DNA of 57,993 nt from assembly GCA_017407645.1 (NCBI GenBank), contig JAFQWE010000003.1:1-57993 (forward strand), read 5' to 3'. The notes under the pieces were generated by a model. The model saw nothing but the letters and a program-made list of their open reading frames with translations, ran no database searches and was not told where the DNA came from. A program made the position numbers and the translations under genes. This document shows, one piece after another, positions 1-8,137 of this stretch; position 1 is the stretch's first letter; every line of letters begins with the position of its first letter. This DNA is from Clostridia bacterium (GTDB lineage Bacteria; Bacillota; Clostridia; Oscillospirales; Acutalibacteraceae).

Positions 1-315
1 ACTGCTAAAAAATTTCTAAAAGAAGCAGATAATGCACTGTCCACAATTACAAATAACGAAATTGCCGAGAAAGATTTTGGTAAATTAGGATATTTATGCG
101 TTACCGATGATGAAGCTGTTACTGAAAAACATAAATTAAAACTTGTAGCAGCTAATTTTTCGGGAGACAGCGGATATATTTGGGTAAAATATTCAAGTGA
201 AGCGTACGATAAGGATGGCGAAGTCACCTTTGGCTCTTTGGGTATTCTTTCCAGATGGGAATTAGAGAAAAAAGATAATCAATGGGTTGTGACATCCATA
301 AAGGAACATCCTTAA
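1..315 (+). CDS. C-terminal part of an unknown protein (5' end outside window)
   Basis: An open frame runs from base 1 to a TAA at 313-315 and encodes at least 104 residues. The start lies upstream of the window. The visible part is hydrophilic, mixed alpha/beta, with alternating aromatic positions near the end (Tyr-Ile-Trp-Val, Arg-Trp-Glu-Leu, Gln-Trp-Val-Val). This pattern is often seen in small cone-like (NTF2-like) lipoprotein domains, but I do not recognise a family. A strong terminator follows about 80 bases downstream, so this is the last gene of its transcript. Confidence 0.6.
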   Translation, partial: TAKKFLKEADNALSTITNNEIAEKDFGKLGYLCVTDDEAVTEKHKLKLVAANFSGDSGYIWVKYSSEAYDKDGEVTFGSLGILSRWELEKKDNQWVVTSIKEHP

Positions 316-391
316 TATCATAACTTTCCCTCTTTTGCCCGATAGCAGCACAGGCTGCAATTAAGGGCTAAGATTTAACCCAATAACGAAT

Positions 392-420
392 CCCCACCGA
401 GCAATCGGTGGGGATTTTTG
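392..420 (+). terminator. Intrinsic terminator after the partial gene
   Basis: A perfect 9-bp stem (CCCCACCGA at 392-400, TCGGTGGGG at 405-413) closes a GCAA tetraloop and is followed by a T-rich run. It ends the upstream transcript before the lactate permease promoter. Confidence 0.85.
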
Positions 421-470
421 TTTATAGCAATATAGTACATATTTAAGCCAAAAAGGACAAAAAATACATA

Positions 471-498
471 TTGAATTTGATGACGAAAGTTGTATAAT
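471..498 (+). promoter_or_regulatory. Probable sigma-A promoter of the lactate permease gene
   Basis: TTGAAT (471-476) and TATAAT (493-498) are separated by 16 bp, about 30 bp before the start codon. Immediately upstream, 455-471 carries GGACAAAAAATACATAT. This closely matches one half of the dyad in the promoter at 11.8 kb, so a shared regulator is possible. Confidence 0.6.
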
Positions 499-527
499 GA
501 GGGTATCTTTGTATTTAGGGTGAATAT

Positions 528-2180
528 ATGTACGCATTGCTGGCTTTTATCCCCATTTTGTTTTGTGTAGTGGTAATGGCGGTCTTTAACTGGCCTGCCA
601 AGATTGCTATGCCTATTTCTTGGCTTATTACCGCTGTTCTTGGCTTTTTTGTGTGGAAGCTTGAGATACTGTCCCTTGTAGCTTATTCAATATCCGGTCT
701 GTTCAGCTCCATTGAAGTGCTGATTATCATTTTCGGCGCTATTTTGGTTATGAACACGCTTAAAATGTCGGGTGGTATGGTTGCCATAAACAACGGCTTT
801 CGCTCTATCAGTCCCGATGCCCGCGTGCAAGCGGTTATAATCGGCTTCCTTTTTGTGTCATTTATCGAGGCGGCGGCAGGCTTTGGCACACCTGCAGCAT
901 TGGCGGCGCCTCTTATGATTAGCCTCGGCTTTCCTCCTGTGGCGGCGGTGGTGGTTGCTCTTATTTGCGACAGTGCGGCTGTTGCTTTCGGCGCAATCGG
1001 TACGCCTGTGCAACAGGCTATTGCCTGTCTTGGTGGCGCAGAGAATCTGGATGCCGCGTATATAGGTCAGATGTCCTTGTGGACTGCAATTCCTCACGCC
1101 GTAGTTATGTTGATTCTGCCCTTTATGGCAATTGCCATTATGTGCAAGTTTTTCAGCAAGGAAAAATCTATTAAGCCTGCCTTACAGGCACTTCCTTTCT
1201 GCTTGTTTTCCGGTGCCGCATTTGCCGTGCCCTATGTGTTGGTAAATATCTTTATAGGTCACGAATTTACCTCACTGTTTGGTGCCTTGATTGCACTTGT
1301 TATAGTTGTATTAGCCGCAAAATTCAAATTCCACACACCCAAGACTGAATGGCACTTCGGTGCAGAATCTGAGTGGGACGATAGCTGGAAGGCATCACAT
1401 CCTCCTGCACCCCCCAAGGAGTCCAAAATGAGTCTTGTAAAAGCGTGGATTCCGTATGTTATTATTGCATTGTTGCTTGTTGTCACCCGTATTCCTGCAC
1501 TGGGTATCAAGGGGTTGCTTAACAATGCCGAAAGCATTTTTGTTATTAAAAGCGGCAACCTGTTTGGCGTAGAAAACACTGCGTTTACACTCAAGTGGGC
1601 GTATGTTCCCGGTACAGTGTTCATTCTTGTGGCACTGATTGCGGTAGTGCTGCATAAAATGAAAGCCAAGGATGTTAAGGATGCTTGGTCTGCCTCATTT
1701 AAGCAGGTTAGCGGCGCCGCTATTGCGTTGGTTTTCGGTCTTGCGATGGTGCAGATTTTACGCTACTCAGGCTCCAACGATGTTACCGCCGTTTCTGAAA
1801 TGAAGAGTATGATTTACTATATGGCAGAGGCGCTTTCTAAAGTGGGTGAGGGCTTGTATATCATTATTTCTCCCGTAATCGGTGTGCTTGGTGCATTTAT
1901 TTCAGGCTCTAATACTGTTGCTGTTACCCTGTTTGCCAATCTGCAAGAGCAAGCCGCCAACAACCTTGGGCTTAACACTGCTATTATTGTGGCGGTCAAT
2001 ACTATCGGCGGCTCAATCGGTAATATGATTTGCGTAAACAATGTTGTTGCCGCCTGTGCTACTGCAGGTACCGCAGGTCGCGAGGGCAAGATTATCCGCA
2101 TTAATGCCATCCCTGCCGCTATTTACACTGTTATTGTAATTTTGGTGCTCTTTGTGGCATTTTACCTGTTAGGACTTTAA
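528..2180 (+). CDS. lctP: L-lactate permease family transporter (LctP/LldP/GlcA)
   Basis: The protein has 550 residues, the usual length for the LctP family, and is almost wholly hydrophobic with about 12-14 membrane segments. The conserved segment [13 protein letters not shown] lies near residues 112-124, followed by a glycine/alanine-rich helix with GAIGTP. Late in the protein are a [14 protein letters not shown] segment and an [16 protein letters not shown] segment typical of the family. Members import lactate or glycolate with protons. The start is the ATG at 528, behind a weak AGGGTGA site. The gene is monocistronic, with its own promoter and a strong terminator. GlcD/GlcF-like enzymes occur 22 kb away, but nothing here ties them directly to this transporter. 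Confidence 0.9.
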   Translation: MYALLAFIPILFCVVVMAVFNWPAKIAMPISWLITAVLGFFVWKLEILSLVAYSISGLFSSIEVLIIIFGAILVMNTLKMSGGMVAINNGFRSISPDARVQAVIIGFLFVSFIEAAAGFGTPAALAAPLMISLGFPPVAAVVVALICDSAAVAFGAIGTPVQQAIACLGGAENLDAAYIGQMSLWTAIPHAVVMLILPFMAIAIMCKFFSKEKSIKPALQALPFCLFSGAAFAVPYVLVNIFIGHEFTSLFGALIALVIVVLAAKFKFHTPKTEWHFGAESEWDDSWKASHPPAPPKESKMSLVKAWIPYVIIALLLVVTRIPALGIKGLLNNAESIFVIKSGNLFGVENTAFTLKWAYVPGTVFILVALIAVVLHKMKAKDVKDAWSASFKQVSGAAIALVFGLAMVQILRYSGSNDVTAVSEMKSMIYYMAEALSKVGEGLYIIISPVIGVLGAFISGSNTVAVTLFANLQEQAANNLGLNTAIIVAVNTIGGSIGNMICVNNVVAACATAGTAGREGKIIRINAIPAAIYTVIVILVLFVAFYLLGL

Positions 2181-2210
2181 AAAACACCCATCAGATGATG
2201 GGTGTTTTTT
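2181..2210 (+). terminator. Intrinsic terminator of lctP
   Basis: A 12-bp perfect stem (2181-2192 with 2197-2208) closes an AGAT loop and ends in a run of six T. It begins directly after the stop codon. Confidence 0.9.
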
Positions 2211-2293
2211 AATGAAGAATGAAGTCGCTACGCTAATGAATAATGAAAAATATCGGTATGTCCCGTTGGGACAATTAAATATTTTTTTCGATA
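2211..2293. repeat. Short degenerate repeat element with a mini-hairpin
   Basis: Two 13-base direct copies with one difference (AATGAAGAATGAA at 2211, AATGAATAATGAA near 2235) flank a short GTCGCTACGCT core. Then comes a perfect mini-hairpin TGTCCC-GTT-GGGACA (2259-2273), flanked by ATATCG (2250-2255) and TCGATA (2288-2293). The flanks and the hairpin style match the larger TCGATAT array at 37.1 kb, suggesting a decayed copy of the same repeat family. Confidence 0.45.
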
Positions 2294-2306
2294 GGATACA
2301 ACACTC

Positions 2307-2684
2307 TTAATCCTTTTTCTCGCTCTTTTTGAGGATTGAGGGGTGGTCTTTTTCTTCAGTCTGAATTTCCCAATGAATGAGGAATGCTAAAATAGCGCGA
2401 ATGATGATTACCACGCCAAGAATTGCCAGCTCCTCAAGATTATGGATAACAACCGTCTTTATAATCTCGGCACCCATCTTAAATTCCAAAGCAAGCGACA
2501 AAGCCTCGCCCAAATCGGTAACAATGCGGTAAGGAGTCTTTTTAATAAGACTTTTAATCAAAAGAAACAAGGCGCGAAAAGAGCCGATGACTATAATTAT
2601 AATGCCAATCAGTTCCAAAGAGCTTGCGGCTATTTCTGCAATCGGGAATAAAAAATCTTTATACTGTGCTACAACGTTTTCCAT
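2307..2684 (-). CDS. DUF1622 family small membrane protein
   Basis: This 125-residue protein has two or three membrane helices. It carries the segment LGEALSLALEFKMGAEIIKT in the middle, which I recognise as the core of the DUF1622 family, then a second long hydrophobic stretch and a charged Lys-rich tail. Its molecular role is not known. The start ATG at 2684 follows GGAGG, which overlaps the apbE stop codon, so the two genes are probably translated from one transcript. It is the last gene of the minus-strand redox block. Confidence 0.85.
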   Translation of the reverse strand: MENVVAQYKDFLFPIAEIAASSLELIGIIIIVIGSFRALFLLIKSLIKKTPYRIVTDLGEALSLALEFKMGAEIIKTVVIHNLEELAILGVVIIIRAILAFLIHWEIQTEEKDHPSILKKSEKKD

Positions 2685-2697
2685 TATTTGTGCCTCC

Positions 2698-3741
2698 TTA
2701 TTTTTTAACGTATTTATTCCAACCCGATGAATAGGATTTTGTGCCGTCCTCCGCTACCCACATAGCCTCTGCACCCGCAATAGAGTTTATAAGCGCAAGA
2801 CCATCTTGTTTGCTAAGGCAGAAGAGGGCGGTGGACAGGGCGTCACCCATTCCCGAATCCTTGCACACAACCGATACTGACAAATATCCGTTTTGGGCAG
2901 GCATTAGGGTTTCGGGCTGAATTATGTGGTGATAGGGCTTGCCGTCAACGTAGTAATAACGTTGATATGATCCGCTTGTCACCACCGACATATCACTGAC
3001 GTTCAGGTAGGCAATATAATCACTGCCGTCAGGGTTTTCGATGCCCACCGACCAATCACTGCCGTCGGGCTTGCTGCCCACTGTACGCACGTTGCCGCCT
3101 ACGTTAAGCACGTAGCCCGTTACGCCTTTTTTCTCAAGTGCCAAGGCAACCTGCTCAACGGCGTACCCTTTGGCAATGGCACCCACATCAAGCTTCATAA
3201 GTGGGTCGGTAAGGGTGACGGTGGAATTTTCCTCGTCAATGACCATTTTTGATATATCGGTATGCTTTGCCGCCTCTTGCAATTTATCCATAGGGGGCAG
3301 AGACGCATTCTGCGGATTGTCCTTACCGACGGTGCGGTAATCGTGCCACAAAGACAATACACTGCCCATAGCAACGTTCAACTTGCCGTTGGTTACAGTA
3401 TGCATCTTTTTGGCAAAGAGCAGCATATCAATGATGGCTTTGTCAACCTTTACAGTGGGATGAACTCCGTCGGTCAACTGGTTGACGGTGCACATATTGT
3501 TAAGCCCGTCAAAGCGGTGATAGATGGAGTACAGTCGGTGATAATCCTCAAACATATCCAAAATCTCTTTTGATTGCTTGTCAAAATCCCCTTGGCTTTT
3601 TTCGTAGCCTGTAATGGTAATGACAGTATCAAAATAATCCATTGAATAGGTGTTGTATTTAGTTTTTTCTTGAGAAGAGCATGCCCCACCGCAAACAAAC
3701 AGGCATAGAGCGAGGGCAATGGATAAAAATCGTTGTTTCAT
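2698..3741 (-). CDS. apbE: FAD:protein FMN transferase (ApbE), lipoprotein
   Basis: The protein has 347 residues. Its N-terminus MKQRFLSIALALCLFVCGGAC ends in a lipobox, so it should be a membrane-anchored lipoprotein on the outer face. ApbE enzymes move FMN from FAD onto a Thr of target proteins such as RnfD and RnfG. Family features include YFDTVITITGY early on, the central LDVGAIAKGYAVE, GGNVRTVG, and HHIIQPETLMPA near the C-terminus. I chose the ATG at 3741 over an in-frame GTG at 3786: the extension runs back into the 3' arm of a structured RNA and would bury the signal sequence. No good ribosome site precedes 3741. Its likely substrates are encoded upstream on the same strand. Confidence 0.92.
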   Translation of the reverse strand: MKQRFLSIALALCLFVCGGACSSQEKTKYNTYSMDYFDTVITITGYEKSQGDFDKQSKEILDMFEDYHRLYSIYHRFDGLNNMCTVNQLTDGVHPTVKVDKAIIDMLLFAKKMHTVTNGKLNVAMGSVLSLWHDYRTVGKDNPQNASLPPMDKLQEAAKHTDISKMVIDEENSTVTLTDPLMKLDVGAIAKGYAVEQVALALEKKGVTGYVLNVGGNVRTVGSKPDGSDWSVGIENPDGSDYIAYLNVSDMSVVTSGSYQRYYYVDGKPYHHIIQPETLMPAQNGYLSVSVVCKDSGMGDALSTALFCLSKQDGLALINSIAGAEAMWVAEDGTKSYSSGWNKYVKK

Positions 3742-3758
3742 AATTATTTTAAGGTAAC

Positions 3759-3973
3759 AAAAAAGGGAGAATTTAGGAGCGCTCACATAGGAATAAATCG
3801 GTTTTTCGCCACCGTTTTACTTACCTCGTCGTTGCTAAACCTTATAAGACACAAAGTATTACTGCGGTTTTGCAACTTAGAGGGTAAGAAAAACAGTTTG
3901 GCTACAAAACTGCTTTGCACCTAAAATAGAACATTTTAGGCGACTTATACCTATGCGAACGCTCCTTTCTCCC
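3759..3973 (-). ncRNA. Structured non-coding RNA of about 215 nt (identity uncertain, raiA-like?)
   Basis: On the minus strand the two ends of this gap pair almost perfectly. GGGAGAA, AGGAGC and an 11-base arm (3973-3950) pair with the segment at 3791-3765 over 24 base pairs, with only a three-A bulge. Compensating G-U pairs keep the helix intact. Inside are a perfect 8-bp hairpin (CCTAAAAT/ATTTTAGG), a CAGUUU/AAACUG hairpin, a 10-bp helix GUUGC+AAACC/GGUUU+GCAAC, a CUUACC/GGUAAG helix and a CGGU/ACCG hairpin. The closing stem runs straight into six U, so it can act as its own terminator. The size, multi-branched shape and clostridial host fit the raiA RNA class, but I cannot confirm that. 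It sits between the lipoprotein gene and apbE. Confidence 0.7.
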
Positions 3974-3999
3974 TTTTGTTATATAGTTTTGTAGTTTAA

Positions 4000-5007
4000 T
4001 CAGATTTTAGAAGCGGCCTTTACAAAACCGGTTACATAGATGGTGCAACCTGCGCTCTGCAAATCCTTAACGCCCTTGCCGTCTTCACCAACAAGACCTG
4101 CGATTTCTTTGCCGGTCTTACCAACGCAAGCGGCATCAAATGCTGCAGCCTGCTCAAACCACTCTTTTTCTGCCTGAGCATAAGCAACCATGCCGTAATC
4201 CTTGCCTTGCTCTTTCTTAGACTTAACTGCCTTTGCAGTGTCAAGAGTAGACTTGCCCTTGGTGTCAAATGAGAAGGTAACCTCAACGCAATCGCTTGCA
4301 GCTGCTACTACCTTGCCGTCAGCACCAACTGCGGCACCGAATAGGGTAACTGCAACCTTGTTGCTGCCATCCTTATCGGCGGTAGCATCGGCGCAGGTTT
4401 GCTCGGTAGCGGCGGTAACCTTAAGGGTATCTTTTGCGGTAACCTTTGAATCCTTAGCGGCGTTCATAGCCTTTTCAATAGCACCAACAAACTCGTGAAT
4501 CATAATGGTGCAGCCTGCTTTAACAACTTCGTCGTTGCCTTTGTTTTCAGCGGCAACCAAAGCCTTAACCTCAGCAAGAGTTTTGCCTGCAACAAGCTTC
4601 TCAAAAGCATCTGCCTGCTCAAACCACTCTTTCTTAGCGCCGCCGTAGGTAACCATATTGTAATCTTTACCCTGTTCGTACTTGGTTTTGAAAGAATCGT
4701 TTGCAACGGCCTTGCCGTCTGCAGTGAACTTTACGGTGTTGCTTGCAGTGTCAAGGTCGCAAGCAACGATTTTGCCGTCGGCATCAACAGTAACGGCGGC
4801 AACGGTTACGTCAACCTTACCTGTGCCCTCTTTATCAGCGGTAGCATCTGTGGTAGCGGGAGCGCTTACAAATACTGCAGAGCCGAATTTAAGGGTTGCG
4901 TCGGTAGCCTTGTCTGATGAAGCGGGAGCCTTATCGCCGCCGCAACCGACAAGCATAGCTGCAATTGCCATAATCAGACACAAAACGATAGCCAAACTTT
5001 TTTTCAT
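4000..5007 (-). CDS. Two-repeat secreted lipoprotein, probable FMN-binding-like electron carrier
   Basis: The protein has 335 residues with a lipoprotein signal (MKKSLAIVLCLIMAIAAMLVGC) and an Ala/Ser/Asp-rich linker. Two homologous repeats of about 140 residues follow. Each contains a KxEQGKDYxMVxY box, a KEWFEQAxAF box, and an AGCTI motif followed by a helix (EVVKAGCTIM and DLQSAGCTIY). The last motif sits where FMN-binding domains carry SGAT, with the Thr kept. The context (NusG-II, Gx, ApbE, Rnf) suggests a PplA-like extracytoplasmic flavoprotein, but the canonical SGAT is missing, so flavinylation is inference. The ATG at 5007 follows AAGGAG, and the gene has its own promoter. Confidence 0.75.
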   Translation of the reverse strand: MKKSLAIVLCLIMAIAAMLVGCGGDKAPASSDKATDATLKFGSAVFVSAPATTDATADKEGTGKVDVTVAAVTVDADGKIVACDLDTASNTVKFTADGKAVANDSFKTKYEQGKDYNMVTYGGAKKEWFEQADAFEKLVAGKTLAEVKALVAAENKGNDEVVKAGCTIMIHEFVGAIEKAMNAAKDSKVTAKDTLKVTAATEQTCADATADKDGSNKVAVTLFGAAVGADGKVVAAASDCVEVTFSFDTKGKSTLDTAKAVKSKKEQGKDYGMVAYAQAEKEWFEQAAAFDAACVGKTGKEIAGLVGEDGKGVKDLQSAGCTIYVTGFVKAASKI

Positions 5008-5053
5008 GGTAGTTTTTCTCCTTATTTTTTTAGTTATTTATAAGCCAAAAACT

Positions 5054-5082
5054 ATATTACTATAAAAGGAATGTTCTGTCAA
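5054..5082 (-). promoter_or_regulatory. Promoter of the lipoprotein - RNA - apbE segment
   Basis: On the minus strand TTGACA (5082-5077) and TAATAT (5059-5054) are 17 bp apart, about 50 bp before the lipoprotein start. The segment can therefore be transcribed separately from rnf. Confidence 0.75.
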
Positions 5083-5092
5083 CAGAAAATTG

Positions 5093-5599
5093 TCAAAATT
5101 TTAACAATCTTTCGGGAATTCTTTTTATAATCAGTGAGCCGCACAGTCCAATCAGTATGCCTGCGATTGTACCCGTCACAGTAAGCACAACCAGATAGTA
5201 GAATAGCTCTGACGTTTCAAGCAGTAGCATCGCCATTAAAATCTGCCCAACGTTGTGAGCAACACCACCTGCTACGCTGACACCCACCGTTGACAAAAAG
5301 TTAAGCTTACGAAGGATAATCATAACAAGCAGACTAAGTATAGCGCCCGACAGACTGTAAAGCAGAGCCATAGCGTTGCTGAAAAGCATACTTACTAGCG
5401 CCACTCTAAGCAGTGAAACGGCAATAGCAGGGATTGGCCCCCGTCGGTAAAGCAGAAAGACGATGATAATGTTGGGAAGCCCCATTTTTATGCCGGGTAC
5501 GGCAGGAAATATTGGTGGCAAAAGCACCTCTACGTAAGCCAAAATCATAGCCAAAGCGGTGCAGACGCCGAAAAAGGCAACGGATTTTGATTTGTTCAC
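5093..5599 (-). CDS. Gx transporter family / EetB-like membrane protein
   Basis: This 168-residue protein has about five membrane helices and begins with GTG at 5599 behind GGAGG. The first half (LAMILAYVEVLLPPIFPAVPG, then GIKMGLPNIIIVFLLYRRGP) is the signature of the family annotated as heptaprenyl diphosphate synthase component I or Gx transporter (PF07456). Listeria EetB belongs to this family and works in flavin-based extracellular electron transfer, probably with quinone supply or export. Here it follows a NusG-II protein, just as eetB follows eetA. That pairing supports a redox role, but the substrate is unknown. Confidence 0.85.
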   Translation of the reverse strand: MNKSKSVAFFGVCTALAMILAYVEVLLPPIFPAVPGIKMGLPNIIIVFLLYRRGPIPAIAVSLLRVALVSMLFSNAMALLYSLSGAILSLLVMIILRKLNFLSTVGVSVAGGVAHNVGQILMAMLLLETSELFYYLVVLTVTGTIAGILIGLCGSLIIKRIPERLLKF

Positions 5600-5611
5600 A
5601 GCGCCGCCTCC

Positions 5612-5998
5612 TTATATTACAACGTCAGGACTGTCCGTATCGGTGGTGGTTACGGTTACGACCACCTTATTAGGCAGACAGACGATGCTTTCACCGTCGC
5701 GGAAAATCGGCTTGTGAGAGACACAAATTCCGTCGGGGCAGGTGGCAGTTTCCATATATGCTTTGCCGTCGCGGATAACCAGTCGGTTAAGGTTGCCGTT
5801 GCCTGTGTGTATATCCTCTGTAATATTTTCATTCAAAGAATAAACACCGTAGGTTTTGCCGTCAACTGTAACCTTGACGGTATTACCGCCGTCGCGAAAA
5901 ACAAACAGATACAATGCACCGAAAGTGGCAATTAAAAGCAATGCAACGATAAAAATAATATCGTTGCGATTATGCTTTTTTGTGCTGTCAATTTTCAT
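5612..5998 (-). CDS. NusG domain II-containing, EetA-like membrane-anchored protein
   Basis: The protein has 128 residues: a short basic N-terminus, one membrane helix (IIFIVALLLIATFGALYLFV) and an extracytoplasmic NusG-II-type beta-domain. The domain holds TVDGKTYGVYSL and the conserved Cys pair in TCPDGICVSHKP. Such proteins are encoded next to Gx proteins in EET and flavinylation loci. I chose the ATG at 5998, one base after the rnfB stop, over an upstream TTG. A GAGG site lies inside the end of rnfB, so the two are translationally coupled. Overall it extends the rnf operon. Confidence 0.85.
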   Translation of the reverse strand: MKIDSTKKHNRNDIIFIVALLLIATFGALYLFVFRDGGNTVKVTVDGKTYGVYSLNENITEDIHTGNGNLNRLVIRDGKAYMETATCPDGICVSHKPIFRDGESIVCLPNKVVVTVTTTDTDSPDVVI

Positions 5999-5999
5999 A

Positions 6000-6833
6000 T
6001 TAATCAACAAGGTCCTCAAATTCGCAATTTTCGGGAATGTCGGGGAAGAATACAGATTTAAGACATCCGGTGGGACATTCCTTTATACAGGTTTCGCAGT
6101 TTGTACATTTAGTATAATCAACAACTGCCAAATTATCAACTACGCTGATTGCGCCGTTGGGACAAACCTTTTCGCACTTTTTGCAACCGATGCAAGCATT
6201 TTTGCAAGCCTTACGGGCATCTGCGCCCTTTTGCTTGTTGCTGCACATAACGGCGGTCAAGGTTTCCTGAGGAAGCATTGAAATAATATGCTTGGGGCAG
6301 GTTTTTGCACACAGACCGCAACCGATACAACGGGCGGTATCTACGTGAGCGATGCCGTCTACCATACAGATAGCTTTAGAGGGGCAGGCGGTTGCGCAGT
6401 CGCCATAGCCAAGGCATCCAAAACGGCAAGAGTGAGCGCCGCCGTAAATCATAGATGCGGCATAGCAGGTTTTTACACCCTCATAGGTTGCTTTGGGAGG
6501 ATTTGCCTCGCAGTAGCCGTTACAGGCAACAAAGGCAACCACGTCTTTGATAGGCTCAGGCTCTATGCCCAAAATATCACTGATTCTGTCGGCAACCGAC
6601 TGTGCACCGGGGATGCAAAGAGAGGGCTTAACGCCACCCTCTGCCAAAGCGGCGGCATAGTCGTCACAGCCTTTATATCCGCAGGCGCCGCAGTTGATAC
6701 CGGGCAAGCACTCGCGGATTATCTGCTTTTGCGGATTTTCAGGTACCGCAAAGAAGTGAGAAATAACAAGCAACAAAATGCCTGCAACAACTGCAACGGC
6801 AAACATAACGAGAAATGCAATCAAAATTTCCAT
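6000..6833 (-). CDS. rnfB: Rnf complex subunit RnfB, polyferredoxin
   Basis: The protein has 277 residues: an N-terminal membrane helix, the CLPGINCGACGYKGC iron-sulfur motif, and several CxxCxxCxxxCP ferredoxin clusters (CIGCGLCAKTCP, CIGCKKCEKVCP, CTNCETCIKECP). RnfB receives electrons from reduced ferredoxin and passes them to the membrane part of the Rnf complex, which couples ferredoxin:NAD+ oxidoreduction to Na+ or H+ export. The extra clusters are normal for clostridial RnfB. I chose the ATG at 6833, eight bases after AGGAGG, over an in-frame GTG inside that ribosome site. It is the last rnf gene before the EetA/EetB-like pair. Confidence 0.95.
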   Translation of the reverse strand: MEILIAFLVMFAVAVVAGILLLVISHFFAVPENPQKQIIRECLPGINCGACGYKGCDDYAAALAEGGVKPSLCIPGAQSVADRISDILGIEPEPIKDVVAFVACNGYCEANPPKATYEGVKTCYAASMIYGGAHSCRFGCLGYGDCATACPSKAICMVDGIAHVDTARCIGCGLCAKTCPKHIISMLPQETLTAVMCSNKQKGADARKACKNACIGCKKCEKVCPNGAISVVDNLAVVDYTKCTNCETCIKECPTGCLKSVFFPDIPENCEFEDLVD

Positions 6834-6848
6834 ATACGGCACCTCCTA

Positions 6849-7448
6849 TCAAGCGAAAATATTTTCTACAATACCGCCAAATCCCATAAATGCAAGAGAG
6901 ATAAAGGAGGCGGCAATAAGGGTAACGGCTAATCCACGGAATGGGGTGGGAATGTGTGAGTCGTCAATGCGTGAGCGAAGTCCTGAGAAAAGAACCATTG
7001 CAAAGAGGAATCCGATACCGCAACCCAACGAGCTAACCATAGATTCAAGGAAGTTGTAGCCGTCGATTATGTTGTTGATGGTAACACCCAAAACGGCACA
7101 GTTGGTGGTGATAAGAGGAAGATATACGCCCAAGCCTTTGTAAAGAGAGGGTGAAAACTTTTTAAGAATAACTTCTAAAATCTGAACCAAGGTGGCGATA
7201 ACAAGAATAAATGCAATGTTTTGCAAATAACCCAATTTCAAGGGGTTAAGCACCAAATATTGAATAGGCCAGGTAACTGCAGTTGCAATAAGCATAACTA
7301 CTGTTACGGCAACACCCATACCTGTTGCTTGGTCAAGCTTTTTGGAAACGCCAAGGAAGGGACAAATGCCCAAAAAACGACTAAGAACGTAGTTGTCAAC
7401 CAAAACGGATGAAAGCAGAATAACGATAAGAAGCTTAAAGGTTTCCAT
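6849..7448 (-). CDS. rnfA: Rnf complex membrane subunit RnfA
   Basis: This 199-residue membrane protein has about six helices and starts METFKLLIVILLSSVLVDNY. It has the RnfA/RnfE-type inverted-repeat motifs FLGICPFLG and LPLITTNCAVLG. Cys residues in these motifs are thought to hold an iron-sulfur cluster within the membrane. It forms the core of the Rnf pump with RnfE and RnfD. Its ATG overlaps the last base of the rnfE stop, a sign of translational coupling. The length and motifs are normal. Confidence 0.96.
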   Translation of the reverse strand: METFKLLIVILLSSVLVDNYVLSRFLGICPFLGVSKKLDQATGMGVAVTVVMLIATAVTWPIQYLVLNPLKLGYLQNIAFILVIATLVQILEVILKKFSPSLYKGLGVYLPLITTNCAVLGVTINNIIDGYNFLESMVSSLGCGIGFLFAMVLFSGLRSRIDDSHIPTPFRGLAVTLIAASFISLAFMGFGGIVENIFA

Positions 7449-8137
7449 TAGTTCTCGGCTCCTTTCTTCTGGCAGGTTTCAATGGTGCAGGTGGCGGCGT
7501 GAGGACATCCCTCGCAAGAGAAGGAGGTCTTTACGGGAGCGGCACCCTTGGTAATGATGTAAATGAGTGCAATCAACAGTCCGTAAACAAGCAATCCGCC
7601 GGGGGCTTTGGTGAAAAACTCAATTTTGAAATTTTCCATAAAGGGAATGGCAATGCCTGCAAATGAGCCTGCGCCTAAAACCTCGCGAACGGTAGCCATA
7701 GCGGTCAGTGCCAAGGTAAAGCCAAGTCCCATACCAATGCCGTCAAGAGCAGAGGCAACAACGGGGTTTCTGTTGGCAAACATTTCGGCACGGCCAAGGA
7801 TTATGCAGTTTACGGTAATCAAATCAAGGTATACGCCCAAGGTTTCGTACAAAGCGGGCATATAGGCTTGCACAATCATTTTAACGATGGTAACAAAGCC
7901 TGCAATAATAACAATGTAGCAGGGAATACGCATTGTTTCGGGGATTATTTTGCGAAGCAGCGAAATGAAAACGTTGGAGCAAACCAAAACTGCCAAAGCG
8001 GCAAGGCCCATACCGAATGCGCCCGTTACGGTAGTGGTGGTTGCCAAGGTGGGACAGGTGCCGAGAATGAGCACCAATACGGGATTTTCTTTTATAATGC
8101 CGTTAAGCAAAACAGAAAGTGATGATTTTTTGTTCAT
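7448..8137 (-). CDS. rnfE: Rnf complex membrane subunit RnfE
   Basis: The protein has 229 residues and six predicted helices. The family motifs are GTCPTLATTTTVTGAFGMG and LDLITVNCIILGRAE, with a Cys-rich C-terminal tail (CEGCPHAATCTIETC). It pairs with RnfA to form the membrane core. The tail has four closely spaced Cys and could hold a metal or cluster on the cytoplasmic side; longer Cys tails are common in clostridial RnfE. The start overlaps the rnfG stop by one base. Confidence 0.95.
   Translation of the reverse strand: MNKKSSLSVLLNGIIKENPVLVLILGTCPTLATTTTVTGAFGMGLAALAVLVCSNVFISLLRKIIPETMRIPCYIVIIAGFVTIVKMIVQAYMPALYETLGVYLDLITVNCIILGRAEMFANRNPVVASALDGIGMGLGFTLALTAMATVREVLGAGSFAGIAIPFMENFKIEFFTKAPGGLLVYGLLIALIYIITKGAAPVKTSFSCEGCPHAATCTIETCQKKGAEN

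Noticed and set aside
3742..3786. N-terminal extension of ApbE from the GTG at 3786
   Set aside because: It would precede an obvious lipoprotein signal and be encoded by the closing arm of the structured RNA, with no ribosome site.
3759..3973. FMN or cobalamin riboswitch
   Set aside because: The conserved sequence boxes I associate with those classes are not visible. Only the flavin context suggested it.
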